NCBI GenBank assembly: GCA_034086685.1
Contig: JAXDZY010000020.1
Span: 1 to 64,000, forward strand
From: TWA4 sp034086685
Lineage (GTDB): Bacteria > Bacillota > Clostridia > Lachnospirales > Lachnospiraceae
Length of the DNA: 64,000 nucleotides
Reading direction: 5' to 3'
Shown here: positions 36,223-44,128 of the stretch, in pieces
Layout: every line of letters begins with the position of its first letter
How positions within the stretch are numbered: the stretch's first letter is position 1
Position numbers and translations under genes: made by a program
Notes under the pieces: model-generated
Database searches by the model: none
What the model was told of the DNA's origin: nothing
Seen by the model: only the letters and a program-made list of their open reading frames with translations

Positions 36223-36329
36223 ATTATACGCATCTGTATATTCATTATAATCTTTGATTATACGCACTATTATATCATTCTTTTTGATTATACGCAAGTT
36301 TAATTATACTATTTTTTTGATTATACGCA
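36223..36329. repeat. four spaced ATTATACGCA motifs before the ATPase gene
   Basis: The motif ATTATACGCA occurs at about 36223–36232, 36257–36266, 36287–36296 and 36320–36329 (+ strand). The last three are each preceded by TTTG, giving TTTGATTATACGCA. Unit lengths are 30–34 bp. On the minus strand each reads TGCGTATAAT and so holds a TATAAT box aimed at the ATPase gene. The one nearest the gene directly adjoins its ribosome binding site. Confidence 0.92.
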
Positions 36330-36334
36330 CTTAA

Positions 36335-36358
36335 CCTCCGAAGCAATCGCTCCGGAGG
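36335..36358. repeat. imperfect palindrome beyond the motif array
   Basis: CCTCCG-A-AGC pairs with GCT-C-CGGAGG around AATC. There is no T run. It lies inside the cassette, 6 bp outside the motif array, and could mark a structural end or an operator. Confidence 0.5.
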
Positions 36359-36439
36359 TATATAAACTGCAGGCTGTGCTTCCTATGAATTTGAACAAAA
36401 TCAGCAAAATTCAGGTGTTTTCAGAGTCCCCAACCTTTT

Positions 36440-36520
36440 CTTTTGACTTAACTTTCCGTTTCTGGAAATAGTATCTGTAAATGGGAGAATTTTATTCACT
36501 TATTAAGCAGGAATAAATCA
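36440..36520. repeat. 81-bp direct repeat, copy 2
   Basis: This is the second copy of the spoVT upstream region (see 34746–34826). It includes TGAATA (36498–36493) and GATACTA (36475–36469) on the minus strand with 17-bp spacing, here directed toward the ATPase gene. Confidence 0.95.
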
Positions 36521-36547
36521 GGCATACAATTCCCTTTTATATGCTTT

Positions 36548-36567
36548 TATTTGACGCGCGTCAAATA
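36548..36567. repeat. 20-bp perfect palindrome
   Basis: TATTTGACGC followed directly by its reverse complement, in the 73 bp between the repeat copy and the end of the methyltransferase operon. No T run follows on the minus strand, so it is not a typical terminator. It could be an operator or recombination site. Confidence 0.55.
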
Positions 36568-36593
36568 CTTTTAACTCATATGATTATTTCAGA

Positions 36594-37589
36594 TTAATTC
36601 TGCGGGAAATAAATCGGATCAAACTCTGCCAGAACCTCGCTTACCGCTTCATACAGGCCCGGATAAGTTGTTTCCGGTCCTCCCATGGTAAGACCGGGAA
36701 TAATGTAGCGGCATCCTGCCGTTTCCAGCAGTTCTTTAAAGCCTGCACGAACCTTTTCTTTTGTCCAGTCTTCACGATCGTATTTACCATTATCGAGACC
36801 GCCCATAATGGTGATCTGTCCGCCATATTTTCTGATCAGTTCAGGAATATTATTATCAGAAACTGCACCCTGATAAACATCAACACCCATTTCAATCATG
36901 GAAGGAACCAGTTCCGCCGCATAAGAATCCGAATGATGAATAATGACCTCTACGCCATTGGATTTCCAGTATCCGTAAATTTTCTTATATGCCGGCAGAA
37001 TAAATTCATTAAACATTTCCGGTGAAAGGAACAGGCTTCTCTGGCTTCCCCAGTCATCGTGGTGGAACAGAGCATCCGGATGAACATATTTGATTGTTTC
37101 TTCTGCCAGTGTAATTTCCCAGTCTGTCAGATAATCAATCAGCTCATGCATTGCTTCCGGTTCTTCATAGAAATTAATCAATGCATCCTCCATTCCCATC
37201 AGATAATGGAGTTTTTCAAAAATGCCACAAAACACTTTGGCCGTAACAAATTTTTCCTTTCGATCAATTTTAGAAACCTGATCAATACATTCTTCCCATG
37301 CCTCAGGAGGCAGAACAAGATTGGGGGCTTTTACATATTCACGCCAGCGTGTAATATCCTTGCAGACCTTATCTTCGCCTTCACAGCAGGGGAACGGACC
37401 GGGAACCCCCGCAGGAAATTTGTTTTTTACCCCCCAGCCGTTAATCCATTCTCCGCCGGGTACAATCGTTCCAAAATAAACGGGAAATAACGGATCATTA
37501 ATCCATTCCTGATATTCATACTGTTTTACGAAACGGTCAGGATGACCACCTTTAATTGTTTCCATAAAATTTTCACGGATTGTCAGCAT
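36594..37589 (-). CDS. uroporphyrinogen decarboxylase-family protein (methyltransferase-like)
   Basis: A 331-residue TIM-barrel protein of the URO-D superfamily, which also includes corrinoid-dependent methyltransferases such as MtaA/MtbA. Segments HHDDWGSQRSLFLSPEMFNEFILPAYKKI, VIIHHSDSYAAELVPSMIEMGVD and TIMGGLDNGKYD are typical of the non-haem branch. It probably moves a methyl group between a substrate or a corrinoid protein and an acceptor, rather than making haem. It is 67 bp downstream of a second family member and under a divergent PucR-type regulator. No corrinoid protein gene is in the cluster. The substrate is unknown. The ribosome binding site is AGGAGG. Confidence 0.82.
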   Translation of the reverse strand: MLTIRENFMETIKGGHPDRFVKQYEYQEWINDPLFPVYFGTIVPGGEWINGWGVKNKFPAGVPGPFPCCEGEDKVCKDITRWREYVKAPNLVLPPEAWEECIDQVSKIDRKEKFVTAKVFCGIFEKLHYLMGMEDALINFYEEPEAMHELIDYLTDWEITLAEETIKYVHPDALFHHDDWGSQRSLFLSPEMFNEFILPAYKKIYGYWKSNGVEVIIHHSDSYAAELVPSMIEMGVDVYQGAVSDNNIPELIRKYGGQITIMGGLDNGKYDREDWTKEKVRAGFKELLETAGCRYIIPGLTMGGPETTYPGLYEAVSEVLAEFDPIYFPQN

Positions 37590-37655
37590 AACGATATCCT
37601 CCTTTTCACATATCCGGTTTTTCAGTTAACCTGTTCTCAGACATTGTTCCGATTT

Positions 37656-38966
37656 CTATTTTTTTCCGTATGTGTAAACCGTATCGAACATGGCTTCCAG
37701 ATTTTCTCTTTTTGCATTGTCAATACATCCGTTAAAATCGAATATATAACCGCCTCCGGGTGCACATATATCAATAAGCCGTTTGGTCTGATCGATCACC
37801 TGCTCTTTCGTACCGTGTTCCAGCGTATAAATTGGAAGATTTCCGCTTATTGCTGCTGTTTTTCCAAGAATTTCCTTTGCTCTGGCCATATCCACATTTT
37901 CAAAGTGATAGATAACCTTTCCTTTCGGTACATCGGCCAGCTGCTCCAGCCGGGTATTATAATTTCCCTCCGTATAAATAAATGGTGTTACACCCATATC
38001 AATAAGTGCCATCATACATTTTTTCAAGGGTTTCCAGTAGATCTTTTCATACTGTTCAGGACTCATAAATCCATCCATACCTTTGTGGAGAGGGAAGAAT
38101 ACGCGTTTCACAGGGAGAGGGATCTCTTTAAAATACTGCCAGGATTCAATCTGGATATCCGCCAGCATATCACATGCCTCCGCCAGTTCATCCGCATATT
38201 CCAGCTGATCTGTCAGAGTTGCCAGCGTTCCGCGGTAATAATCGCCGATAATATCAAACGGTGCTTCTCCTGCGCCGGTAAACATGGGCGGGAATCCCAT
38301 TTCTCCCAGTTTATTCGACACTGCATTGGATGCATCCGCAGCTTTGCCGTCTTCCTCGCCGATCTTTGCCAGAAGGGCAAATGCCTCCTGTGCCTTTTTC
38401 GCATAAAGAGATGCAAGGGGTGTCGTATTTAATACAATAGACGGAACAAAACGGATATCTGAAAGTCCGGAAAGTGCAGGATATGCCCGGGGAATATATT
38501 TTCTCAGCATAAATCCCGTGAAATCCTTAAGCAGCTCCGGATATTCATCCTCACTCATATATTCATTTTCAATAACCTGGTGTGTGGAAAAATCCGGTAC
38601 TCTTGTACCGGGGCGGCCGGGCCAGTCAATCATGGTGGACTGCGCCAGTTCATTGGCTTTACCGCTGGTGAATGCCGTATGTGTCGTTGCATCGGGCTGG
38701 AATTCCTGATAGAATCTGATCAAAGCATCGCTGGCTTCATCAAAATCGTACATGGCAGCTTTATAGGAAGAACCCATAAGATTATACGGAAGTGCACCAA
38801 ACATGGGACACATGGGAATCCGTTCCGGTTCTTTCAGCAGGGTGGCATCTTCTACCAGCTGTATTCTTCTGGCAAAACGTTCCGCAGCAGGTGTCTGCGC
38901 TTCGGCAGCCCTGACTCCGGTGGCAAACCATGATGAACTTGCATCAAAATTCTTATGATCTTTCAT
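37656..38966 (-). CDS. uroporphyrinogen decarboxylase-family protein (longer paralogue)
   Basis: A 436-residue URO-D superfamily protein. About 100 residues precede the barrel. Motifs include DWPGRPGTRVPDFSTHQV, FFPLHKGMDGFMSPEQYEKIYWKPL, GVTPFIYTEGNYNTRLEQL and VIYHFENVDMARAKEILG. Where classical methyltransferases have an H-X-C zinc motif this one has YTEGNYN, so the metal site is different or absent. It is the first gene of a two-gene operon with the shorter paralogue, divergent from the PucR-type regulator. The GGAGGAGG site is strong. Its role may be in methyl transfer or demethylation of a plant- or diet-derived compound; that is inference. Confidence 0.82.
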   Translation of the reverse strand: MKDHKNFDASSSWFATGVRAAEAQTPAAERFARRIQLVEDATLLKEPERIPMCPMFGALPYNLMGSSYKAAMYDFDEASDALIRFYQEFQPDATTHTAFTSGKANELAQSTMIDWPGRPGTRVPDFSTHQVIENEYMSEDEYPELLKDFTGFMLRKYIPRAYPALSGLSDIRFVPSIVLNTTPLASLYAKKAQEAFALLAKIGEEDGKAADASNAVSNKLGEMGFPPMFTGAGEAPFDIIGDYYRGTLATLTDQLEYADELAEACDMLADIQIESWQYFKEIPLPVKRVFFPLHKGMDGFMSPEQYEKIYWKPLKKCMMALIDMGVTPFIYTEGNYNTRLEQLADVPKGKVIYHFENVDMARAKEILGKTAAISGNLPIYTLEHGTKEQVIDQTKRLIDICAPGGGYIFDFNGCIDNAKRENLEAMFDTVYTYGKK

Positions 38967-39090
38967 TACTTAACATCCTCCTCCGAGATTTGATTTTCAT
39001 TTTCCGATTCATTCGATATAATAACTATATAAAATAAATCGGTTCATGTATACAGCCCGATCATATAGGATTTATTCATCTTTTTCTGTT

Positions 39091-39114
39091 TTTTTCGTCT
39101 GTACAGACGAAAAA
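39091..39114. promoter_or_regulatory. 24-bp perfect palindrome, probable operator
   Basis: TTTTTCGTCTGT is followed directly by its reverse complement. It lies in the 203-bp gap between the divergent methyltransferase operon and the PucR-type regulator, 56 bp before the regulator's start. The location makes it the leading candidate for this regulator's own binding site. Confidence 0.65.
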
Positions 39115-39169
39115 TCAGAAGACGGAAAGATATAAAAAACAAAAAAATATACAAGGAGGGAAATGACTC

Positions 39170-40717
39170 ATGAAATTAAGTATGACAATCATAGAAAACT
39201 GGATACAGAAATATCATCCGGTATCCACCATCATATCTGACAAACCGACCATAGCGGGTGTCCGCCTGTTTTCCTATAACAAAAATCCCAGTCCCGACTT
39301 TCTTTACATAGGACGCAACCGGGACTTTTTCGAACAGTCCGAATCGGATGAAATATTGCTGGTCCACAGAAAAGATGTGATCAGTCTGAAAACACAGGAA
39401 CTGGAAGATGTACTGGACACTGTAATGGATGCTTTTGCATTTTATCAGGAATGGGAACAGCAGATGCTCTCCGCTTTTCAGAAAGAAAATCCGGAGCAGG
39501 TAATTATCGATGCATGCAAAACTGTATTCGGTCCCATGTTTTATACAAACATGAGCCTGCAGATTACTGCATTTTCCAGACAATATCCGGAAAACAGCAT
39601 TAATGAAAACTGGGGAGATTTCTGGCGCTACGGAACTCTGTCAGTCAGTTCTCTTTCCCGCATGCAGGGTGGCCAGTATATGGAAAAGCTTCTAAAAAAA
39701 TGGGACAGTGAAATATTTACAGAACCAAAAGCCGGCGGAGAATACCAGTACTCCATGATGATCAGCCAGGAAAATTCCTCCGGCCAGCTCACAGGACAGC
39801 TGACCATCATCAGCAAAACACCTTTCAAAGCCTATCATAAACATCTGGCCATCTATATCAAGCGTGCTCTGTGTCTTGTAGCCAATCACAATATAAATGA
39901 AGACTATGGTTCCATCGTCCAGAGTCTGTTTCGTGACTTTTTGTCAGGTAAACACAACAATCACACCAGTCGCAGCACATTTTACCAGCTGCAGGGCTGG
40001 AGCCCGGATCAGTATTTTATGATTGTTCTTCTTCATCGCGAACAGGGTACCCCCATTACCTGCAGCTATGATATGAAAAATCTGAAAAATTTTTTCCCGA
40101 ATATTCTTTATTGTGATGAATCTGCACTATTGGAAACTTCTTCGGATATCATCTGCTGTATTCCTCTGAAAATTTTCAATACAGCCGGAAAAAACAAGCC
40201 CCGCCGCATTGAATCCCCGGAAGGATTTTTTCAATTTGCCGATCAGCTGAAACTGAGATATCATGCCAGCTACGCATTTGCCGGTATTGAACATATGGCG
40301 GTCCAATACCGGCAGGCGATGCTATGCAGACAAATGAAATGCAAAACCTATTATGACTGCGCTCTTACGGATCTTGCAGGACTGAAAACCGGCCCTGACT
40401 GCCGGAAACTTGCAATTCATCCGGCTCTTTCGTGTATACAGAATTATGATCTGGAAAATCACACTGCATTTTATGATATTCTGAAAACCTATCTGCGCTG
40501 TGAACGCAGCCGGGGAAAAACAGCCGAACTTCTGTATGTTCATAAAAATACGCTGATCTACAGACTTGAGAAAATGATTTCGTTATTTAATCTCAATCTG
40601 GAGGACAGTTATGAGCGGGAATACCTGCTGCTTTCCATCCGATGCCTGGACAGCATGACAGATCAAAGGTCCACAGCGTTTTCCCAGTCCGATTCCTTAA
40701 ATCCGGTCAGCACCTGA
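39170..40717 (+). CDS. PucR/CdaR-type helix-turn-helix regulator
   Basis: A 515-residue regulator. The N-terminal half is a sensory region without a motif I know. A GGDEF-like middle region is weakly visible. The C-terminal PucR helix-turn-helix (about 445–500) reads RGKTAELLYVHKNTLIYRLEKM. Such proteins activate neighbouring catabolic genes in response to a small molecule. It is divergent from the two URO-D-family genes and separated by the 24-bp palindrome, so it probably controls them. The ribosome binding site AAGGAGG is 10 nt from the ATG. Its 3' end overlaps the convergent ArsC-like gene by 55 bp. Confidence 0.85.
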   Translation: MKLSMTIIENWIQKYHPVSTIISDKPTIAGVRLFSYNKNPSPDFLYIGRNRDFFEQSESDEILLVHRKDVISLKTQELEDVLDTVMDAFAFYQEWEQQMLSAFQKENPEQVIIDACKTVFGPMFYTNMSLQITAFSRQYPENSINENWGDFWRYGTLSVSSLSRMQGGQYMEKLLKKWDSEIFTEPKAGGEYQYSMMISQENSSGQLTGQLTIISKTPFKAYHKHLAIYIKRALCLVANHNINEDYGSIVQSLFRDFLSGKHNNHTSRSTFYQLQGWSPDQYFMIVLLHREQGTPITCSYDMKNLKNFFPNILYCDESALLETSSDIICCIPLKIFNTAGKNKPRRIESPEGFFQFADQLKLRYHASYAFAGIEHMAVQYRQAMLCRQMKCKTYYDCALTDLAGLKTGPDCRKLAIHPALSCIQNYDLENHTAFYDILKTYLRCERSRGKTAELLYVHKNTLIYRLEKMISLFNLNLEDSYEREYLLLSIRCLDSMTDQRSTAFSQSDSLNPVST

Positions 40718-41022
40718 TCGCCGATAACCAGCACCGGACGTTTTACCAGCATCCCGTCTGTCGCCAGCAGCTCCAGCTTTTCTTCCAGACTCATGGACGG
40801 CAGACGATCCTTCAGATTCATTTCTCTGTAAAGCATCCCGCTGGTATTGAAAAATTTCTTAATATCAAGTCCGCTGGTTTCATACCACTTTTTCAGCTCC
40901 TCATATGTGGGATTATCATTTTTAATATCCCGTGCCTCGTAATCCACACCTTTTTCCTTCAGCCATTTCTCTGCTTTTTTACAGGTGGTGCATTTCGGAT
41001 AATGTACAAATAATGCTTTCAT
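40663..41022 (-). CDS. ArsC/Spx-family thioredoxin-fold protein
   Basis: A 119-residue protein of the arsenate reductase-like/Spx/YffB family. The N-terminal CXXC-type motif PKCTTCKKAEKW is present. The C-terminal LVKRPVLVIGDQVLTGF matches the family hallmark (RP-V). It could be a thiol-linked reductase or regulator. The ATG at 41022 has AAGGAG 8 nt upstream; the longer frame to 41073 lacks a site. It is convergent with, and overlaps, the regulator gene (40663–40717). Confidence 0.88.
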   Translation of the reverse strand: MKALFVHYPKCTTCKKAEKWLKEKGVDYEARDIKNDNPTYEELKKWYETSGLDIKKFFNTSGMLYREMNLKDRLPSMSLEEKLELLATDGMLVKRPVLVIGDQVLTGFKESDWENAVDL

Positions 41023-41364
41023 GTATTGTCTCCTTTCTGTATACAGACAGTTTACCAGAAAGGACACATTCATGCATCCCTTTCTTCGGAAAATTACAGC
41101 TCATTTTTTCACTGCTTTATCAGCCTTTTTTCTTGACATGAGATATAATAAATGTTATATTATCTGTATTGTAGCGAATGATATGTTTTAACACTGCAGA
41201 AAGGAAGCTTCATCCGGCCTACATACTCAACATACGATTTGCCACCATTACAAATTCCCACAGATACAGGATCCCTCTGAAACAAAGAGGGATTCCAACG
41301 ATATCTCTTTTTGTTATTCCGGCAGGATCTCCTGTAAAGCAATACACAGAAAGAGAGGCTACTA
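41023..41364 (+). promoter_or_regulatory. promoter and long leader of the Rpn-type gene
   Basis: TTGACA (41133–41138) and TATATT (41156–41161) with 17-bp spacing form a good sigma-A promoter, about 200 bp before the TTG start. The leader includes a hairpin (ATCCCTCT…AGAGGGAT, about 41270–41294). An 81-codon ORF starts at 41178 but has no ribosome binding site and overlaps the next gene, so I do not call it. Confidence 0.55.
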
Positions 41365-42246
41365 TTGACAAATACAACAAACAAAAAAAGCAACTATCTG
41401 GTTTCGAAGCTGAATGTAATTGATGACATATTTTTTCACAAGATGGTGGAAGACATTGAGGTATGCCAGGAAATCCTCAGAATCCTTCTCGAAGACAACA
41501 ATCTCGAAGTAACAGAGAATCATCCTCAGGATTCCCTTAAAAATCTTCAGGGTAAATCTGTTATTCTGGATGCCCGGTGCAGAGATTCCAATGGCAGATA
41601 CTACAATGTGGAAGTTCAAAAATCTGATAACGATGACCATCAGCGCCGGGTCCGTTATAACGGTTCCCTGATTACATCAGCAGCAACGAAAACCGGTACG
41701 GATTATTTCAATGTACCGGATGTAACAATCATTTTCATATCTGCATTTGACCTGTTTACGGAAAAAAGAACGATTTATCACGTGGAACGATGTCTGAAAG
41801 AAACCGGGACATTTGTTGACAATGGCTTTCACGAAATTTATGTAAATACCAGAGTCAACGACGGTTCCGACATTGCAGAACTGATGCAGTTTTTCAAAAA
41901 CAGTACAGGATATCACGATAATTTTCCACGATTATCCGACAGAGTCAGACTGTTTAAAGAAACAGAGGAAGGTGTAACGTATATGAGCAGTGTAATAGAT
42001 GACTATTTCAACAGCATGAAGGAAAAAGTATCACAGCAGGCAAGACAGGAAGGCATTCGGGAAGGCATCCGGGAAGGCATTCGGGAAGGCATCCGGGAAG
42101 GCATTCGGGAAGGCATCCGGGAAGGCAATTTTCTTTCAGTCCGGCAGCTTATGTTAAACCACGCAGCTCAGACTGAGGAGGAAGCATGCCGTATGCTGTC
42201 CGTTGACTACAATGCATATCGCGAGTGGATAAAACAACAGGATTAA
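41365..42246 (+). CDS. Rpn-family recombination-promoting nuclease / PD-(D/E)XK transposase-like protein
   Basis: A 293-residue protein with a PD-(D/E)XK nuclease core. Residues 15–130 include DDIFFHKMVED, ILDARCRDSNGRYYNVEVQKSD (catalytic D…EVQ) and RRVRYNGSLITS. A helical C-terminus follows. The family is related to RpnA, which promotes RecA-independent recombination. The start is a TTG at 41365 with AGAGAGG about 6 nt upstream. Near residues 228–255 lies a perfect (EGIR)n tract, encoded by a 24-bp unit present three times. It stands alone between the ArsC-like and alpha-glucosidase genes. Confidence 0.83.
   Translation: MTNTTNKKSNYLVSKLNVIDDIFFHKMVEDIEVCQEILRILLEDNNLEVTENHPQDSLKNLQGKSVILDARCRDSNGRYYNVEVQKSDNDDHQRRVRYNGSLITSAATKTGTDYFNVPDVTIIFISAFDLFTEKRTIYHVERCLKETGTFVDNGFHEIYVNTRVNDGSDIAELMQFFKNSTGYHDNFPRLSDRVRLFKETEEGVTYMSSVIDDYFNSMKEKVSQQARQEGIREGIREGIREGIREGIREGIREGNFLSVRQLMLNHAAQTEEEACRMLSVDYNAYREWIKQQD
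42048..42119 (+). repeat. in-frame minisatellite, 24-bp unit x 3 (12-bp sub-unit x 6)
   Basis: The 12-bp sub-unit GGAAGGCAT(T/C)CG alternates between T and C, so the true unit is 24 bp, present three times without a mismatch, plus an 8-bp partial unit. It encodes EGIREGIR repeats. Gain or loss of units keeps the frame. Confidence 0.95.
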
Positions 42247-42273
42247 CCATATCATTTCTGCAATCAGCACAGA

Positions 42274-42305
42274 GCTGCCGCACTGATTTGATTTCGTGCG
42301 GCAGC
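42274..42305. terminator. strong hairpin between convergent genes
   Basis: GCTGCCGCAC pairs perfectly with GTGCGGCAGC around a 12-nt loop. The T run is weak (CCTTCAGG follows), so termination efficiency is uncertain. It lies between the Rpn-type and alpha-glucosidase genes. Confidence 0.55.
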
Positions 42306-42363
42306 CTTCAGGATTTCTGTATTTACATACAATCTATGCCTTCCTTTAAAGCTCCATATCTGT

Positions 42364-44040
42364 TTATGCTTTTATAATAAATGCTTCATAAGGCTTTACC
42401 TGTGTTATCCGGACTTTTTCAGCATCGTATCTGTCATCCATATTGGATATAAGTATTCTGCCTCCGCTGAATTCTTCAGGCAGAGAAATTTTCGCTGCCT
42501 GATCCGTAAAATTACATACCACCAGATACCTGTCATTTTCCAGAATACGTTTATAAGCAAAAAGCGAGGTATGTTCCGGTTCCACAGGAATAAATTCTCC
42601 ATAGATCAGCCCCTGCTCCGCTTTCCTGATCCGAATCATACGTTTGTAGTAATTCAGGACGGAATGTTCATCTTCCATTTCCGCCTGCACATTGATTTCC
42701 GGGTAATTTTCATTTACCCTGATCCAGGGAGTTCCCTTCGTAAAACCTGCATTGAGGCTGTCATCCCACTGCATGGGGGTTCGTGAATTATCACGCCCTC
42801 TCAGTTTCAGACACTCCATCATCTCTTCTTCCGATATGAGGCCTGCTTCAGTAAACTCATGGAAGCAATGAATACTTTCAATATCCCGATAACTGTTTAT
42901 ATCATCAAAATATGCGTTGGTCATACCCAGTTCATCACCCTGATAGATGTACGGAGTCCCCTGAAGGCTCAGAAGACATGTGGCAAGCATTTTGGCTGAA
43001 ATTTCTCTGTACTCCGGCCGGTCATCCCCGAATCTTGTCACAGCGCGCGGCTGATCGTGATTTCCCCAGAAGATACTGTTCCAGGCTTTTCCCTCCAGCT
43101 CTGTCTGCCATTTGCAGATGATTTTCTTCAATTCCATAAAATCATATCGTTTTGTGGTCCATTTGCCAAGCTTTCCATCACCGATACTCACATGCTCAAA
43201 CTGAAATACCATATTCAATTCCTGTGTATCAGCACCGGCATATTTTTTTGCTTCCTCAATGGTCACACCGGCTGTTTCACCAACCGTCATGATATCATGC
43301 TTTGAAAGGACTTCACGGTTCATTTCCTTAAGAAATTCATGTACACGGGGGCCGTTGCAGCAATAGGGGCCGGGATTTCCATACAGGCCGTTTTCCACAG
43401 GCCCGTCAGGATAACGCTGATCTTTTGAAATCATGCTGATCACATCCATACGAAAACCGTCAATTCCCTTTTCACACCACCAGTTCATCATCTCGTAAAT
43501 TTCTTTCCGAACCTTTTCATTTTCCCAGTTCAGATCAGGCTGTTTTCTGGAAAAATTGTGCAGATAATACATGGAGGTTTCCGCATCATATTCCCACGCA
43601 GAGCCTCCGAAACACGCTCCCCAGTTATTGGGCTCCTTTCCGTTTTTTCCCGGCTTCCAGATATAATAATCCCGGTAAGGATTATCTGTTGAACTGCGGC
43701 TTTCCACAAACCATGCATGTTCATCCGAGGTATGATTAACCACAAGATCCATTAGAATCCTCATTCCACGCTCATGAGCTTCTTTCAGAAGAAGCTCATA
43801 TTCCTCCATGGTTCCGAAATCATCCAGTATTTTATAATAGTCGGAGATATCATATCCATTGTCATCTCCGGGAGATTCCAGCATGGGAGATATCCAGAGC
43901 ACATTGACCCCAAGATCCTTTAAATAATCCAGTTTTCCTATAATACCCGGGATATCACCGATCCCATCTCCATTGCTGTCCATAAAACTTCTCGGATAAA
44001 TCTGATAAACAATACTTTCCTTCCACCATGCTCTCTCCAT
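42364..44040 (-). CDS. alpha-glucosidase / oligo-1,6-glucosidase (GH13)
   Basis: A 558-residue GH13 enzyme. It opens WWKESIVYQIYPRSFMDSNGDGIGD. Conserved regions are DLVVNHTSDEH (I), DGFRMDVIS with the nucleophile Asp (II), VGETAGV with the acid/base Glu (III) and FWGNHDQPR (IV). It would hydrolyse alpha-glucosides such as isomaltose or sucrose-like oligosaccharides in the cytoplasm. It has no signal peptide. It is last in the operon of a carbohydrate ABC importer and uses its products. The ATG at 44040 follows GGAGG. A hairpin (about 44068–44104) separates it from the permease gene and may set its expression level. Confidence 0.92.
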   Translation of the reverse strand: MERAWWKESIVYQIYPRSFMDSNGDGIGDIPGIIGKLDYLKDLGVNVLWISPMLESPGDDNGYDISDYYKILDDFGTMEEYELLLKEAHERGMRILMDLVVNHTSDEHAWFVESRSSTDNPYRDYYIWKPGKNGKEPNNWGACFGGSAWEYDAETSMYYLHNFSRKQPDLNWENEKVRKEIYEMMNWWCEKGIDGFRMDVISMISKDQRYPDGPVENGLYGNPGPYCCNGPRVHEFLKEMNREVLSKHDIMTVGETAGVTIEEAKKYAGADTQELNMVFQFEHVSIGDGKLGKWTTKRYDFMELKKIICKWQTELEGKAWNSIFWGNHDQPRAVTRFGDDRPEYREISAKMLATCLLSLQGTPYIYQGDELGMTNAYFDDINSYRDIESIHCFHEFTEAGLISEEEMMECLKLRGRDNSRTPMQWDDSLNAGFTKGTPWIRVNENYPEINVQAEMEDEHSVLNYYKRMIRIRKAEQGLIYGEFIPVEPEHTSLFAYKRILENDRYLVVCNFTDQAAKISLPEEFSGGRILISNMDDRYDAEKVRITQVKPYEAFIIKA

Positions 44041-44067
44041 AAAAACCTCCGTAAATTGCAATAAACT

Positions 44068-44104
44068 GTTCGGAGCCGGCCATAAAAACCGCCGGACTCT
44101 GAAC
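44068..44104. repeat. intercistronic hairpin between permease and alpha-glucosidase genes
   Basis: An imperfect stem (GTTCGGAG.CGGC against GCCGGACTCTGAAC) lies in the 88-bp gap. There is no T run on the minus strand. It is a possible processing or attenuation signal. Confidence 0.4.
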
Positions 44105-44128
44105 AGCCTTGTTTTTTATTTGATCTGT

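Noticed and set aside
37542..38432. Open frame of 296 codons on the + strand opposite the URO-D genes
   Set aside because: It spans the gap and two real genes in antisense and has no signals.
41178..41423. 81-codon ORF before the Rpn-type gene
   Set aside because: No ribosome binding site, overlap with the next gene and no domain; read as leader RNA.
42048..42127. Regular repeats that could suggest a CRISPR array
   Set aside because: There are no spacers, the units are contiguous and keep the reading frame, so it is a coding minisatellite.
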